DNA of 64,000 bases from Lachnospiraceae bacterium (GTDB taxonomy: Bacteria; Bacillota; Clostridia; Lachnospirales; Lachnospiraceae). A program made the position numbers and the translations under genes. Every line of letters begins with the position of its first letter. Position 1 is the first letter of the stretch. A model generated the notes under the pieces. That model did no database searches. It was not told where the DNA came from and saw only the letters and a program-made list of their open reading frames with translations. Where the stretch lies: NCBI GenBank assembly GCA_017513005.1, contig JAFWDM010000123.1:25843-89842 (forward strand). Direction: 5' to 3'. Below are positions 42,098-50,307 of the stretch, piece by piece.

Positions 42098-44296
42098 TTA
42101 ATCGCCGAGCGCAGTCATGTGATAGAGGAAGGCAGTGTATTCGGGAATCTCCCGGGGAATCGGGAGACCGGCGTGCATGAGGGCCATGCCGCTGGCGATC
42201 ATAGTGCTGCCGCCTCCTTCGACCCGGTAGCGGGTGTCGGGAGAGAGGCCCTTGCACTTGATATACTCCTGCGGTCCGTTGACAGTCAGGTTGACTGTGA
42301 TGACAGTTACCAGGGCTTCGCTCTTGTCTTTTGAGACACTTTCCCAGGCTACGAGATTGACCTGTTCGAAGGGATTGGCCAGCCGGTAGTAGTCGCCGAA
42401 GAAATTGAGGTCGTAATACTTGTGATAGAGGTCACTCATCTTTTTGCAGGCCCGGATGTCTTTCTTTTTGAGCCGGGTCGCGTCCAGCTCATATCCAAAA
42501 GTCCCGCACATGGCAATGGCAGCTTTGGTCTCGAAGGGAACCATGGGACTGGCTGTCGAGACGTGGGCCCCCATACTGCAGACCGGATAGAGGAAGGAGG
42601 AGCCGTAGTGGAGCTTGAGATTGTCCAGGGGCTTGGTGTTGTCGGAGCTCCAGTACTGGACAAAATAGGTCAGCATGGCGGGGTCGAAACGGCCGCCGCC
42701 GCCCGCACACCCCTCGAACATGATATCCGGGTGGGTCTTGATGATGCCGTCCATGACGCGGTAGAGACCCAGCACGTAGCGGTGAGAGACTTCTCCCTGC
42801 CGCCCGGCGGGGAGTACATTGGACCAGAGATCTGTGATCGCGCGGTTGATGTCCCATTTCACATAATAGATATTGGCGCTGTCCAGGATCCGGTTGATGC
42901 TCTCGATCAGGTAGTCCTGGACTTCCTTGCGGCCGACATCCAGGGCGAGCTGGTTGCGGCTGCGGACTGCCCTTCGGCCCGGGATCTCCATGGCCCAATC
43001 GGGATGTGCACGGAAGAGGTCGGAATCTTCGGAGACCATTTCCGGCTCAAACCAGATGCCGAATTTCATGCCCAGGTCATTGATCCGGCGGACAAGCGCA
43101 GGGAGACCGCATTTGATCTTTTTTTCGTTGACATACCAGTCGCCCAGGCTGGAGTTGTCGTCATCGCGTTTTCCGAACCATCCGTCATCCATGACGATCA
43201 TTTCGACGCCCATGCCTTTGGCGGCCTTTGCGATCTCGATGAGCTTCTCATCGTCAAAGTCGAAGAAAGCTGCCTCCCAGGTGTTGATCAGGACGGGGCG
43301 CCGCACATCGCGGACAAACTTGCTTCTGTTTAAATTATTGCGGAAAAAGTTGTGGTAATTATGACTAAGCCTGGTGAGCCCCTTATGGGTGTAGGTCATG
43401 AGTACAGCGGGCGTGTCGAAGTCCTCGCCGGGGGCAAGCGGGTAGCTGAACAAACGGTCGTTGACCCCCATGACCAGGCGGGCCTGGTCGTACTGGTCAA
43501 GCTCGACCTCTGCCAGAAAGCTCCCCGAATACATGAGCGCAAAGCCATAGCAGGCACCGAAATCCTCGGTCGTTGTCCTCTCTGCGAGTGCGATGAAGGG
43601 ATTCTGCTGGTGGGAGGAGATACCGCGTCCGCTGCGGATCTTGTGGACATGGTGGGTCAGGGGCTGGCGCTCTACCTGCCGCTCCTGGCCGTACCTGCCC
43701 GGCAGAGAGATCAGGTCCAGATTCTGCCCGTTCATATAGTCCATATTCAGCGACATGATCCGTTTGAGACTGATCGTCTCTTTTCCGCCGTTGTGTACTC
43801 TGGCTGCGCGCATGATGATGTCCGCCTCCTCAAAGACGGAATACAGGAGCGTGACCCGAACGCTGGTCACCGCGTCCTCGATCGTCAGTTCCAGTGTATC
43901 GACTGTGTCGCACTCTGTCGCGAATGCGGTCGGCAGTCCCTGCAGAGTAAAGGCTCCATGATACAGTCTGTGCGAGACATATCTTCCGTTGAAGGAAAAA
44001 CTTCCGTCGGCATTCTGCACCTCGATCGAATTGATCCGGAAATCTCCCTGCTGCTGTGTCGTGAACTCCTGCGGCTGGGCATCCAGCGAGAAAGTGCGCT
44101 CCTGGAGAGAATCATAGGGATTGCCGGAGAAACCGCGGTCATAGCGCCGGATCAGATAGACCAGGTCTTCGTCCCGGATCGTTGCCCCGTAGTAGAGGTG
44201 CTTGACATAGTTGAGATTTCCGATCTTGAGCTGGTAGGTCGTTTTGGCAGTGTGGAGGGAAAAGGTCTTTTTGCTTTCGTTGTAGACGATGGCCAT
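42098..44296 (-). CDS. Alpha-galactosidase, glycoside hydrolase family 36
   Basis: A 732-residue cytosolic enzyme, the usual GH36 length, releasing galactose from raffinose, stachyose and melibiose. The N-terminal beta-supersandwich covers about 1-330. In the barrel, MIVMDDGWFGKRDDDNSSLGDW (about 355-377), the nucleophile Asp in YVKWDINR (about 470-477), MFEGCAGGGGRFDPAML and the acid/base Asp in YWSSDNTKPLDNL (about 540-552) are all intact. There is no signal peptide, so sugar is imported first. ATG 44296 follows AAAAGGAG. It is 27 bp downstream of the AraC regulator gene, with the ABC transporter beyond. Confidence 0.95.
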   Translation of the reverse strand: MAIVYNESKKTFSLHTAKTTYQLKIGNLNYVKHLYYGATIRDEDLVYLIRRYDRGFSGNPYDSLQERTFSLDAQPQEFTTQQQGDFRINSIEVQNADGSFSFNGRYVSHRLYHGAFTLQGLPTAFATECDTVDTLELTIEDAVTSVRVTLLYSVFEEADIIMRAARVHNGGKETISLKRIMSLNMDYMNGQNLDLISLPGRYGQERQVERQPLTHHVHKIRSGRGISSHQQNPFIALAERTTTEDFGACYGFALMYSGSFLAEVELDQYDQARLVMGVNDRLFSYPLAPGEDFDTPAVLMTYTHKGLTRLSHNYHNFFRNNLNRSKFVRDVRRPVLINTWEAAFFDFDDEKLIEIAKAAKGMGVEMIVMDDGWFGKRDDDNSSLGDWYVNEKKIKCGLPALVRRINDLGMKFGIWFEPEMVSEDSDLFRAHPDWAMEIPGRRAVRSRNQLALDVGRKEVQDYLIESINRILDSANIYYVKWDINRAITDLWSNVLPAGRQGEVSHRYVLGLYRVMDGIIKTHPDIMFEGCAGGGGRFDPAMLTYFVQYWSSDNTKPLDNLKLHYGSSFLYPVCSMGAHVSTASPMVPFETKAAIAMCGTFGYELDATRLKKKDIRACKKMSDLYHKYYDLNFFGDYYRLANPFEQVNLVAWESVSKDKSEALVTVITVNLTVNGPQEYIKCKGLSPDTRYRVEGGGSTMIASGMALMHAGLPIPREIPEYTAFLYHMTALGD

Positions 44297-44323
44297 GGTA
44301 AACTCCTTTTACTTGCTGTCTGT

Positions 44324-45295
44324 TCACAGTTCTTCTTCGGCTGCAGCAGGGATCTGAGGGACCTGTTCAGAGGATCCATCCTGATGCGATGTGTCACTTC
44401 TGACTCTGTCTTCGACAGTCTGCCTGTATTGTTCCCGGTACATGCGCGGGCTGACTCCGAAACGCTGTTTAAAGTATCTGGAGAAGGCGAGGGGATCCTG
44501 GTAGCCGCTTTCCAGAGCAATGCTGCGGATGGAGTCATCCGTAAGGAGGAGGCACCCTGATGCGTGTGTCATTCGAAGCTGGATCAGGTATTCCTGTGGA
44601 GAAATGCCAAAATGTTCCCGGAACAGGCGAACGAGATAACTGCGGGAGATGCCGATCTTTTCGGCCAGCTTGTCCACCCTGACCCGCTCTGCGAAATGTC
44701 GCTGCAGGTACCGCGCCGCATAGGCTGTATAGGAGAATTCCTGTGACGGGACCGATCCCAGGACCCTGTGGTGAGCGGAGCCGTTTAAGAGCAGTGCCAT
44801 CACTTTGTTTATGCAGGCCCGCCTGAAAAAGACTTCCGTCAGAATGTCGGTCTCGATCTGCATGGCTTTATGCAGGGTCTCCAGTACAGCATTGCCCTCG
44901 GCAAAGGGGAGAACGGGATTGCACTTTGTAAAGCCTATATTCTCCATCAGCTGTCCGGCGCTGGCCCCGTGAAATCCGATCCAGCAGTAATACCAGGGAT
45001 CCAGCTCATCTGCTTTATAAAAAGTCTCCTCCCCCGGATAGATGAGAAACATGTTGTCCGCCCCGATCTCAAAGCAGTCCTTCCCGTTCCGGAAGACCCC
45101 TTTTCCGTCCAGCACGATGTGCAGCACATATTCATCGCGGATATAGGGACCGAAACTGTGGCCGGGACTGCACTCCTCGATACCGCAGTAATCCAGATAC
45201 AGAGGAGGCAATTCTTCCAGAGTCCTGTGGATGGAAGCAAAATCCTTGAACAGCTTATCAGACTCTTTCGCATAGCGCTCCAACTGTTTACTCAT
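44324..45295 (-). CDS. AraC-family regulator of the alpha-galactoside operon
   Basis: A 323-residue regulator. The N-terminal cupin sugar-sensing domain (about 35-165) shows SFGPYIRDEYVLHIVLDGKGVFRNGKDCFEIGADNMFLIYPGEETFY and DPWYYCWIGFHG. Two helix-turn-helix motifs (about 195-295) follow: VDKLAEKIGISRSYLVRLFREHFGISPQEYL and SIRSIALESGYQDPLAFSRYFKQRFGVSPRMYREQY. A 30-residue acidic tail ends it. The layout matches MsmR/RafR activators of alpha-galactoside genes. It is first in its operon, so self-regulation is likely. A second AraC gene is divergent across a 239-bp gap. Confidence 0.93.
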   Translation of the reverse strand: MSKQLERYAKESDKLFKDFASIHRTLEELPPLYLDYCGIEECSPGHSFGPYIRDEYVLHIVLDGKGVFRNGKDCFEIGADNMFLIYPGEETFYKADELDPWYYCWIGFHGASAGQLMENIGFTKCNPVLPFAEGNAVLETLHKAMQIETDILTEVFFRRACINKVMALLLNGSAHHRVLGSVPSQEFSYTAYAARYLQRHFAERVRVDKLAEKIGISRSYLVRLFREHFGISPQEYLIQLRMTHASGCLLLTDDSIRSIALESGYQDPLAFSRYFKQRFGVSPRMYREQYRQTVEDRVRSDTSHQDGSSEQVPQIPAAAEEEL

Positions 45296-45534
45296 CCTGC
45301 TCTCCCTGCTTTTTAAATAATGGCAATATCCCTACCGATCTCTGCAGATTATTATAATATACCAATATGCAATATAAGTATGGCTTATTAGGGGCTAATA
45401 TATGCCATTTTGCGGTGTTTGCGTAGTATATGATAAATCCGGACGCATTTTGATATATTATGCGTAGAGAGAGGAACGCTGCTCCTGCAGAGGCCGGCCG
45501 GCATACAGAGAAGAAAGGATAGAGACAAAAAGAG
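45296..45534. promoter_or_regulatory. Divergent promoter region between two AraC genes
   Basis: No gene. The region is strongly AT-rich at 45340-45470, with several -10-like TATAAT/TATATT blocks on both strands: TATAAT on the minus strand near 45355-45360, and TGATATATTATG on the plus strand at 45451-45462. This fits divergent promoters with AraC sites. Exact boxes cannot be assigned. Confidence 0.5.
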
Positions 45535-46377
45535 ATGCTGTATAGTTTTCGAATCTATTCGGGAAGACATTTTGTTGATCTGGGCATGTACCAGACAGGA
45601 CATGAGCAGTGCGCCCGCGGGCACCTGTTCGGTCCTGCGGCCAGAGAGCACTTTCTGTTTCACTATGTGCTGAAGGGAAAGGGGACTTTGCTGTGTCCGG
45701 ATTCATCCGGCGAACTGAAAAAACACCTGATCCGGGCTGATGAAGGATTTCTGCTCATGCCGGGCTGTGTCACGACCTATTTCGCCGATGCGGACGAGCC
45801 CTGGGAATATGTCTGGGTCGAATTTGACGGCATGATCGTCAGAGAAGGGATAGACCGGGCGGGTTTTTCGCAGGATACTCCTGTTTACAGGGCTTCTCTG
45901 CCGGAATACAGGGAACAGGTCAGGCAGGAGGCGCTGTATATCGCCGAACATGCCGAGGAATCCAGACTGCACCTGGTCGGACATCTCTATCTGTTTTTTG
46001 ACGCTCTCATCCGGTCAAACCGGCAGGTAAATGCATATTCGGGAAGCAGTCTCAGAGATTTTTATGTGCATGAAGCGATCTCGTTTATTGAGCGAAACTA
46101 TCAGAATGATATTTCTGTCGAGGATATAGCAAAGAACGTCGGCCTGAACAGGAGTTATCTGGGAAAAATATTCAAGGAGAGGCAGGGGCAATCCCCGCAG
46201 GCCTTCCTTCTTTCGTACAGAATGGCCAAGGCGGCAGAAATCCTGCAGAAGACGGATCTTTCCGTGGCAAAGACCGGCCTCTCGGTCGGTTATCAGAACC
46301 AGCTCCATTTTTCAAGGGCTTTCAAGGGGGTCTACGGTATTTCACCCCGCGAATGGAGAAACAAAAACCGAAGATAG
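45535..46377 (+). CDS. AraC-family transcriptional regulator
   Basis: A 280-residue regulator with a cupin-like ligand domain (about 15-110; EHFLFHYVLKGKGTLLCPDSSG, GFLLMPGCVTTYFADADEPWEYVWVEFDG) and C-terminal AraC helices (about 180-278; ISVEDIAKNVGLNRSYLGKIFKERQGQSPQAFLLSYRM and LSVAKTGLSVGYQNQLHFSRAFKGVYGISPREW). It is divergent from the alpha-galactoside regulator and could respond to a related sugar; no sugar gene follows it. The ATG at 45535 has only a weak AAAGAG site. A terminator follows directly. Confidence 0.9.
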   Translation: MLYSFRIYSGRHFVDLGMYQTGHEQCARGHLFGPAAREHFLFHYVLKGKGTLLCPDSSGELKKHLIRADEGFLLMPGCVTTYFADADEPWEYVWVEFDGMIVREGIDRAGFSQDTPVYRASLPEYREQVRQEALYIAEHAEESRLHLVGHLYLFFDALIRSNRQVNAYSGSSLRDFYVHEAISFIERNYQNDISVEDIAKNVGLNRSYLGKIFKERQGQSPQAFLLSYRMAKAAEILQKTDLSVAKTGLSVGYQNQLHFSRAFKGVYGISPREWRNKNRR

Positions 46378-46391
46378 ATGCTGAAAAAAAT

Positions 46392-46428
46392 CTGCACCGG
46401 AGAGCAACCCCGGTGCAGGTTTTATTTT
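46392..46428 (+). terminator. Intrinsic terminator of the AraC gene
   Basis: CTGCACCGG (46392-46400) pairs with CCGGTGCAG (46410-46418), followed by GTTTTATTTTG. It lies 15 bp past the AraC stop. Confidence 0.9.
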
Positions 46429-46544
46429 GTGAAAGCTTTGTGAAAAACCGGCAGCAGGCATTCAGATTTAAACTTGTCCTAAGGTTGATCCCTGATACTG
46501 GTTGGCGAAAGGGCTGTGAACCTATACACGAGGAGGTGATACAC

Positions 46545-47585
46545 GTGCATCAGACAAATATCGCGCTGATCCCTGCTTTTGAGCCGGACAGAATATTGCT
46601 GGAGATCGCAGAAGAACTGAAACGGATGGACCTGGAGGTCCTGGTCGTCGACGATGGATCCGGCCCCGGCTTTTCAGAGATCTTCGAGGAGATGGAAAAG
46701 GAAGCTGTCGTTCTGCGCCATGACAGCAACCGCGGCAAAGGGGCAGCTCTCAAGACCGGACTGAAGTACATCAGGGACCGGTATACGGAGCCCTATGCGG
46801 TGGTGACGGTGGATGCAGACGGACAGCACAGGACGGCTGATGTCATGCGGATCCTGCTGGCTGTGCCGGCGGCGGAGGACAGCCTGATCCTCGGCAGCCG
46901 GAGGTTTACAGGGAAAGTACCTCTGCGGAGCCGCCTGGGTAATGTTCTCACCCGGCTGGTCTACCGGGCTGCGGCTGGTGTCCGAGTCTATGACACACAG
47001 ACCGGGCTCAGGGCTTTTTCCCATAAACTTGTGGACCGGCTCCTGGAGATCGGCGGGGACCGCTATGAGTATGAGATGAATGTCCTGATGGCGCTTGCAA
47101 AGGACAGGCGTACGATCCGGGAGATTCCGATCGAGACGATTTATCTGGACGGCAATACATCGTCTCATTTTGACGTCCTGAGAGACTCATTTCGGATATA
47201 CAGGGAGATCCTGAAATTTTCTGTCTCGTCCTTTGCAGGTTTTCTGACAGACTTTGCAATGTACTGTTTCCTTCTTGCGCTGACAGGAAATCTGGTTCTG
47301 TCCAATATTGCAGCCCGCCTGGTCAGTGCGGCAGTCAATTATACGCTCAACAGGAAATTCGTGTTTCAGAGCGGCGCGCCGGTCGGCCGGTCGGTCACAC
47401 AGTATGCCGCCCTGGCAGCCGCGATCCTGGCAGGCAATACGATCTTCTTAAAAGGTCTTTCCTCTCTGGGATGGAACAGCTATGCCGCAAAGATCATGAC
47501 AGAGATCATCTTTTTTGCTCTTAGCTGGGTCATGCAAAAACATGTTATTTTCCGAAGAAAAGAGGTGTATTATGAAAAAGCATAG
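46545..47585 (+). CDS. Glycosyltransferase family 2 fused to a GtrA-like membrane domain
   Basis: A 346-residue protein. Residues 1-215 are a GT2 dolichyl/undecaprenyl-phosphate-sugar synthase type domain: ALIPAFEPDRILLEI, VLVVDDGSGPGF, HDSNRGKGAALKTGLKY, the metal motif VTVDADGQH and the DTQTGLRAFS segment. Residues 225-340 are a GtrA-like domain with four helices (FAGFLTDFAMYCFLLAL; LSNIAARLVSAAVNYTLNRKFVF). GtrA proteins are thought to flip lipid-linked sugars, so one protein may make and move a lipid-linked sugar for wall decoration. GTG 46545 is chosen for its GAGGAGG site; the frame extends upstream to 46353 without one. It overlaps the next gene by 14 bp. Confidence 0.87.
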   Translation: MHQTNIALIPAFEPDRILLEIAEELKRMDLEVLVVDDGSGPGFSEIFEEMEKEAVVLRHDSNRGKGAALKTGLKYIRDRYTEPYAVVTVDADGQHRTADVMRILLAVPAAEDSLILGSRRFTGKVPLRSRLGNVLTRLVYRAAAGVRVYDTQTGLRAFSHKLVDRLLEIGGDRYEYEMNVLMALAKDRRTIREIPIETIYLDGNTSSHFDVLRDSFRIYREILKFSVSSFAGFLTDFAMYCFLLALTGNLVLSNIAARLVSAAVNYTLNRKFVFQSGAPVGRSVTQYAALAAAILAGNTIFLKGLSSLGWNSYAAKIMTEIIFFALSWVMQKHVIFRRKEVYYEKA

Positions 47586-48786
47586 ATGGACGATCCTGTT
47601 TTCTATGATCCTGTTGATATTCACAGCCTATACGGTTCTGGACACTTTTGTCCTGGCCAGCGTTTATCAGCAGGATGCAGGCGGGATGAATCTCTCCGTC
47701 TTTGAGACAGTTGATGACGGTGAGGAGACAGACACAGGCTCCTCTGCAGGAAGGGAAACAGACCCTTTCTCCGCTGCCGAAGAGGGTAAAGGTGCTGCGT
47801 CATCTTCCGGGGAGAAAAAAACAGACCTGCCTACAGATCCGGAAGACAGTTCTATGTCCGGACACAAAAAACGTCCGGACAAAGAGAGGACGGGCAATAA
47901 TGGGAAGGGGCACCCCGGAAAGCCCGGGGAAGAGACATCGGAAGGCTCCGTCCCGGGAGAAAAAAGTGCATCTGCAGGCGGTTCCGGAGACAGCACCGGC
48001 TCCTCTTCAAAAACGGAAAGCGATGGCAGCAGCGGAGCCTCATCGGTAACCATGCAAAATGCTTCTGCCGGAACGACCTATGAGGATGAAAATGTCAGCA
48101 TTACGATTACGGAATATACGACCAATGATACAGTGGTACATGTCGCAGACGTGAAGCTGTCCTCCGCCGAGTATCTGAAAACTGCTTTTGCAAACGGAAC
48201 CTATGGAAAGAATGTCACGGACGAGGTCTCTGACATTGCGGCGCAGAATCAGGCGATCCTGGCGGTCAACGGGGATTACTACGGCGTGCAGGAGAGCGGG
48301 TATGTGATCCGGAACGGCGTCGTATACCGGGACAGTGCAAATGCCGCAGACCTGCTCTGCATCTATGCGGACGGCAGCATGCGGATCGCGGACCAGACGG
48401 AAGTGACTGCACAGGAGCTTGTGGAGGACGGCGTCTGGCAGGCCTTTTCCTTTGGGCCGGCTCTTGTGACCGACGGGGAGATCTCCGTCGCGGAAGGAGA
48501 GGAGACCGGGAAGGCCAAGGCCAGCAACCCGCGGACAGCCATCGGTGTGATCGATGACCTGCATTATCTGTTCGTGGTCTCGGACGGCAGGACATCGGAA
48601 AGCGCGGGACTCTCCCTGCGTGAACTGGCCGCCTTTATGCAGCAGCTCGGTGCGACGACCGCCTACAATCTGGACGGCGGGGGCTCCTCCACGATGGTCT
48701 TTGGCGGAGAGATTATCAACAATCCCACTGCAGGCGGGAACCGGATCGGAGAAAGGAAGGTGAGTGACATTGTTTACATCGGATAA
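47572..48786 (+). CDS. Phosphodiester glycosidase (NAGPA-like) family exoprotein
   Basis: A 404-residue membrane-anchored or secreted protein. One N-terminal helix (WTILFSMILLIFTAYTVLDTFVL, about 5-27) is followed by a long Ser/Gly/Lys-rich low-complexity linker (about 45-155). The phosphodiester glycosidase domain (about 165-404) has AVNGDYYG, FSFGPALVTDGE, RTAIGVIDDLHYLFVVSDGR and the hallmark YNLDGGGSSTM near the end. Relatives uncover GlcNAc-phosphodiesters on glycoproteins or wall polymers. ATG 47572 lies in the 3' end of the glycosyltransferase gene, with an AAGAGGTG site, so both probably act on one envelope glycan. Confidence 0.87.
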   Translation: MKKHRWTILFSMILLIFTAYTVLDTFVLASVYQQDAGGMNLSVFETVDDGEETDTGSSAGRETDPFSAAEEGKGAASSSGEKKTDLPTDPEDSSMSGHKKRPDKERTGNNGKGHPGKPGEETSEGSVPGEKSASAGGSGDSTGSSSKTESDGSSGASSVTMQNASAGTTYEDENVSITITEYTTNDTVVHVADVKLSSAEYLKTAFANGTYGKNVTDEVSDIAAQNQAILAVNGDYYGVQESGYVIRNGVVYRDSANAADLLCIYADGSMRIADQTEVTAQELVEDGVWQAFSFGPALVTDGEISVAEGEETGKAKASNPRTAIGVIDDLHYLFVVSDGRTSESAGLSLRELAAFMQQLGATTAYNLDGGGSSTMVFGGEIINNPTAGGNRIGERKVSDIVYIG

Positions 48787-49336
48787 CCGAAAAAACTTAC
48801 AGAACAACCTTTTTTCACAGCTTTGTTTTTGTATTTTCTGCGCCCTGTTCGGCGCCGTCTATGAATGCTTCAGCCACGAAGTTTATTCAGGCTTCATGAT
48901 CTACGCTTTTGCTGTCCCGCTGGTTCTGGCTGTGCTGCCCCTGGCCTGGATTCTGTGGAGAGACAGGGGAAGCCTTCCGGTCCTGCAGGCCCGGAGGCTC
49001 TGGAACTACGGCGTGATCACGCTGACGGTCGGAAGTCTGTTCATGGGCGTGCTGGAGATTTACGGGACCACGAACCGACTGGCGGCCGCATACCCTGCTG
49101 CAGGTGCACTTTTGCTGGGCGCTGCGATCGCAGTACAGGCCTGTGCGAAACAGGGCGGAAAAAACGGGAAGGACGCAGACGGGGGAGAGGCAGACCGGAG
49201 GGCACTGCTTCCGGCAGGATCCTGTTGCGCGATGCGTCAGGATATCATCAAGGAAGAGCCGGACCGGAGGGCACTGCTTCCGGCAGGTTTTGACGGATTG
49301 GAGGAAGATTTTGCTGCAGCAGATACAAACCCTTGA
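48764..49336 (+). CDS. Small membrane protein of unknown function
   Basis: A 190-residue protein with about four helices in residues 15-125 (LCFCIFCALFGAVYECF; FMIYAFAVPLVLAVLPLAWIL; YGVITLTVGSLFMGVLEIYG; AGALLLGAAIAVQACA) and a charged C-terminal tail carrying the repeated DRRALLPAG. GTG 48764 gives this length but sits very close to AGGAAGG; TTG 48770 is an alternative with better spacing. It overlaps the glycosidase gene by 23 bp and the next gene by 26 bp. The position suggests envelope work; no family is recognised. Confidence 0.62.
   Translation: MTLFTSDNRKNLQNNLFSQLCFCIFCALFGAVYECFSHEVYSGFMIYAFAVPLVLAVLPLAWILWRDRGSLPVLQARRLWNYGVITLTVGSLFMGVLEIYGTTNRLAAAYPAAGALLLGAAIAVQACAKQGGKNGKDADGGEADRRALLPAGSCCAMRQDIIKEEPDRRALLPAGFDGLEEDFAAADTNP
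49193..49287 (+). repeat. 26-bp repeat inside coding sequence
   Basis: An identical 26-bp sequence occurs at 49193-49218 and 49262-49287 (69-bp offset), beginning GACCGGAGGGCAC and ending TTCCGGCAGG. In the membrane-protein frame it encodes DRRALLPAG twice, so the duplication kept the frame and lengthened the C-terminal tail. Confidence 0.93.
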
Positions 49337-49877
49337 TTTTCAAATTCTGGACTGGATCCGGCAGAACCTGCGGAATCCTTTTCTGGACACTGTGATGCCC
49401 GCACTCACTGCGCTGGGCAATGCGGGCATCCTGTGGATCGTGATCGCGGTGGTTCTTCTGTTCATAAAATCCCGCCGCCGGTGCGGCGTGACGATGGCAG
49501 CAGGACTCATCGCCGATCTGCTGATCGGACTTGTCCTCTTGAAAAATCTGATCGGCAGAGCCAGGCCATGCTGGATCAACCCCTCGGTCCCCCTGCTGAT
49601 CAGCAGCCCCACGGACTATTCCTTTCCCTCCGGGCACACCCTCGCCTCCTTTACAGCAGCTGTGATCCTCCTGCGGCATGACAGGAGGCTGGGGATCCCG
49701 GCGCTGATCCTGGCTGCACTCATCGCCTTTTCCAGGCTCTACCTGTATGTTCACTTCCCGAGTGATGTCCTGGCAGGCCTCCTCCTGGGGATCCTGATTG
49801 GGGTCACCGCAGATGTCATTGGCAGAATAATCCTGTCACGGTATCCTGCAGCAGGAGGGATGGCGGAACGGGAGTGA
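49311..49877 (+). CDS. PAP2-family phosphatase
   Basis: A 188-residue membrane protein with six helices. The three phosphatase motifs are present: KNLIGRARPC (C1, K-x6-RP, about 78-87), SFPSGH (C2, about 104-109) and SRLYLYVHFPSDVLAG (C3 with catalytic His, about 141-156). Such enzymes dephosphorylate undecaprenyl diphosphate or phosphatidate at the membrane face. The likely start is TTG 49311, 6 bp after GGAGG. Codons back to 49104 are open but are a shadow of the preceding gene. With the glycosyltransferase-GtrA and glycosidase genes it suggests a lipid-linked-sugar locus. Confidence 0.87.
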   Translation: MLQQIQTLDFQILDWIRQNLRNPFLDTVMPALTALGNAGILWIVIAVVLLFIKSRRRCGVTMAAGLIADLLIGLVLLKNLIGRARPCWINPSVPLLISSPTDYSFPSGHTLASFTAAVILLRHDRRLGIPALILAALIAFSRLYLYVHFPSDVLAGLLLGILIGVTADVIGRIILSRYPAAGGMAERE

Positions 49878-50232
49878 AGGGAGAGCCGGGTCCTGCGCAC
49901 CGCCAAGATCGCCGCACCAAGGGCAGAGATCCCGAAGAGCGAGATCCACAGCAGTGCAGCGCTCTCATCCCCCGTGCGGGGCGAGGATGCTTTTGACGTC
50001 CTTCCGGAACCGGAAGAAGAGGTCTTTTTGGAGGTTGAGGACAGATCGAAACTGATCCAGGCCTCATTTCCGTATGCATCACGGACCAGGCAGGTGTAGG
50101 ACCTGGGAGCAGTGATGGCAGAGGCGGTCAGGGATGCAGTGTCCGCACCGGAGATCTCATTATAGCGACGAGCAGGGCCAGGCAAAGCAGGAGAAGGAGT
50201 ACTCTTTTCAAGTGGCTGATGGGTTTTGACAT
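49751..50232 (-). pseudogene. Remnant of a secreted, wall-anchored protein
   Basis: An ATG at 50232 opens a clear signal sequence (MSKPISHLKRVLLLLLCLALLVA), but that frame stops 11 codons later. The next frame continues with YNEISGADTASLTASAITAP and SYTCLVRDAYGNEAWISFDLS, the end of an Ig-like domain. After it come a Ser/Lys-rich stretch and a sorting-signal-like tail: SPRTGD, hydrophobic ALLWISLFGISALGAAILAV, then RRTR. One missing base near 50170 would join them. Only the tail of one Ig-like domain remains, so most of a larger protein seems lost. SPRTG instead of LPXTG makes sortase recognition uncertain. The frame runs on into the PAP2 3' end. Confidence 0.6.
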
Positions 50233-50307
50233 GGTGTGTTCTTTTCTGTGCCTTGTTTCTTGCTTCTGAATCAATGCCTGCAACAGTGTTAAAGACTGCA
50301 TGCTTTC

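Noticed and set aside
42422-44560. Long plus-strand frames opposite the alpha-galactosidase and AraC genes
   Set aside because: Antisense shadows; GH36 catalytic motifs and AraC helices are on the minus strand.
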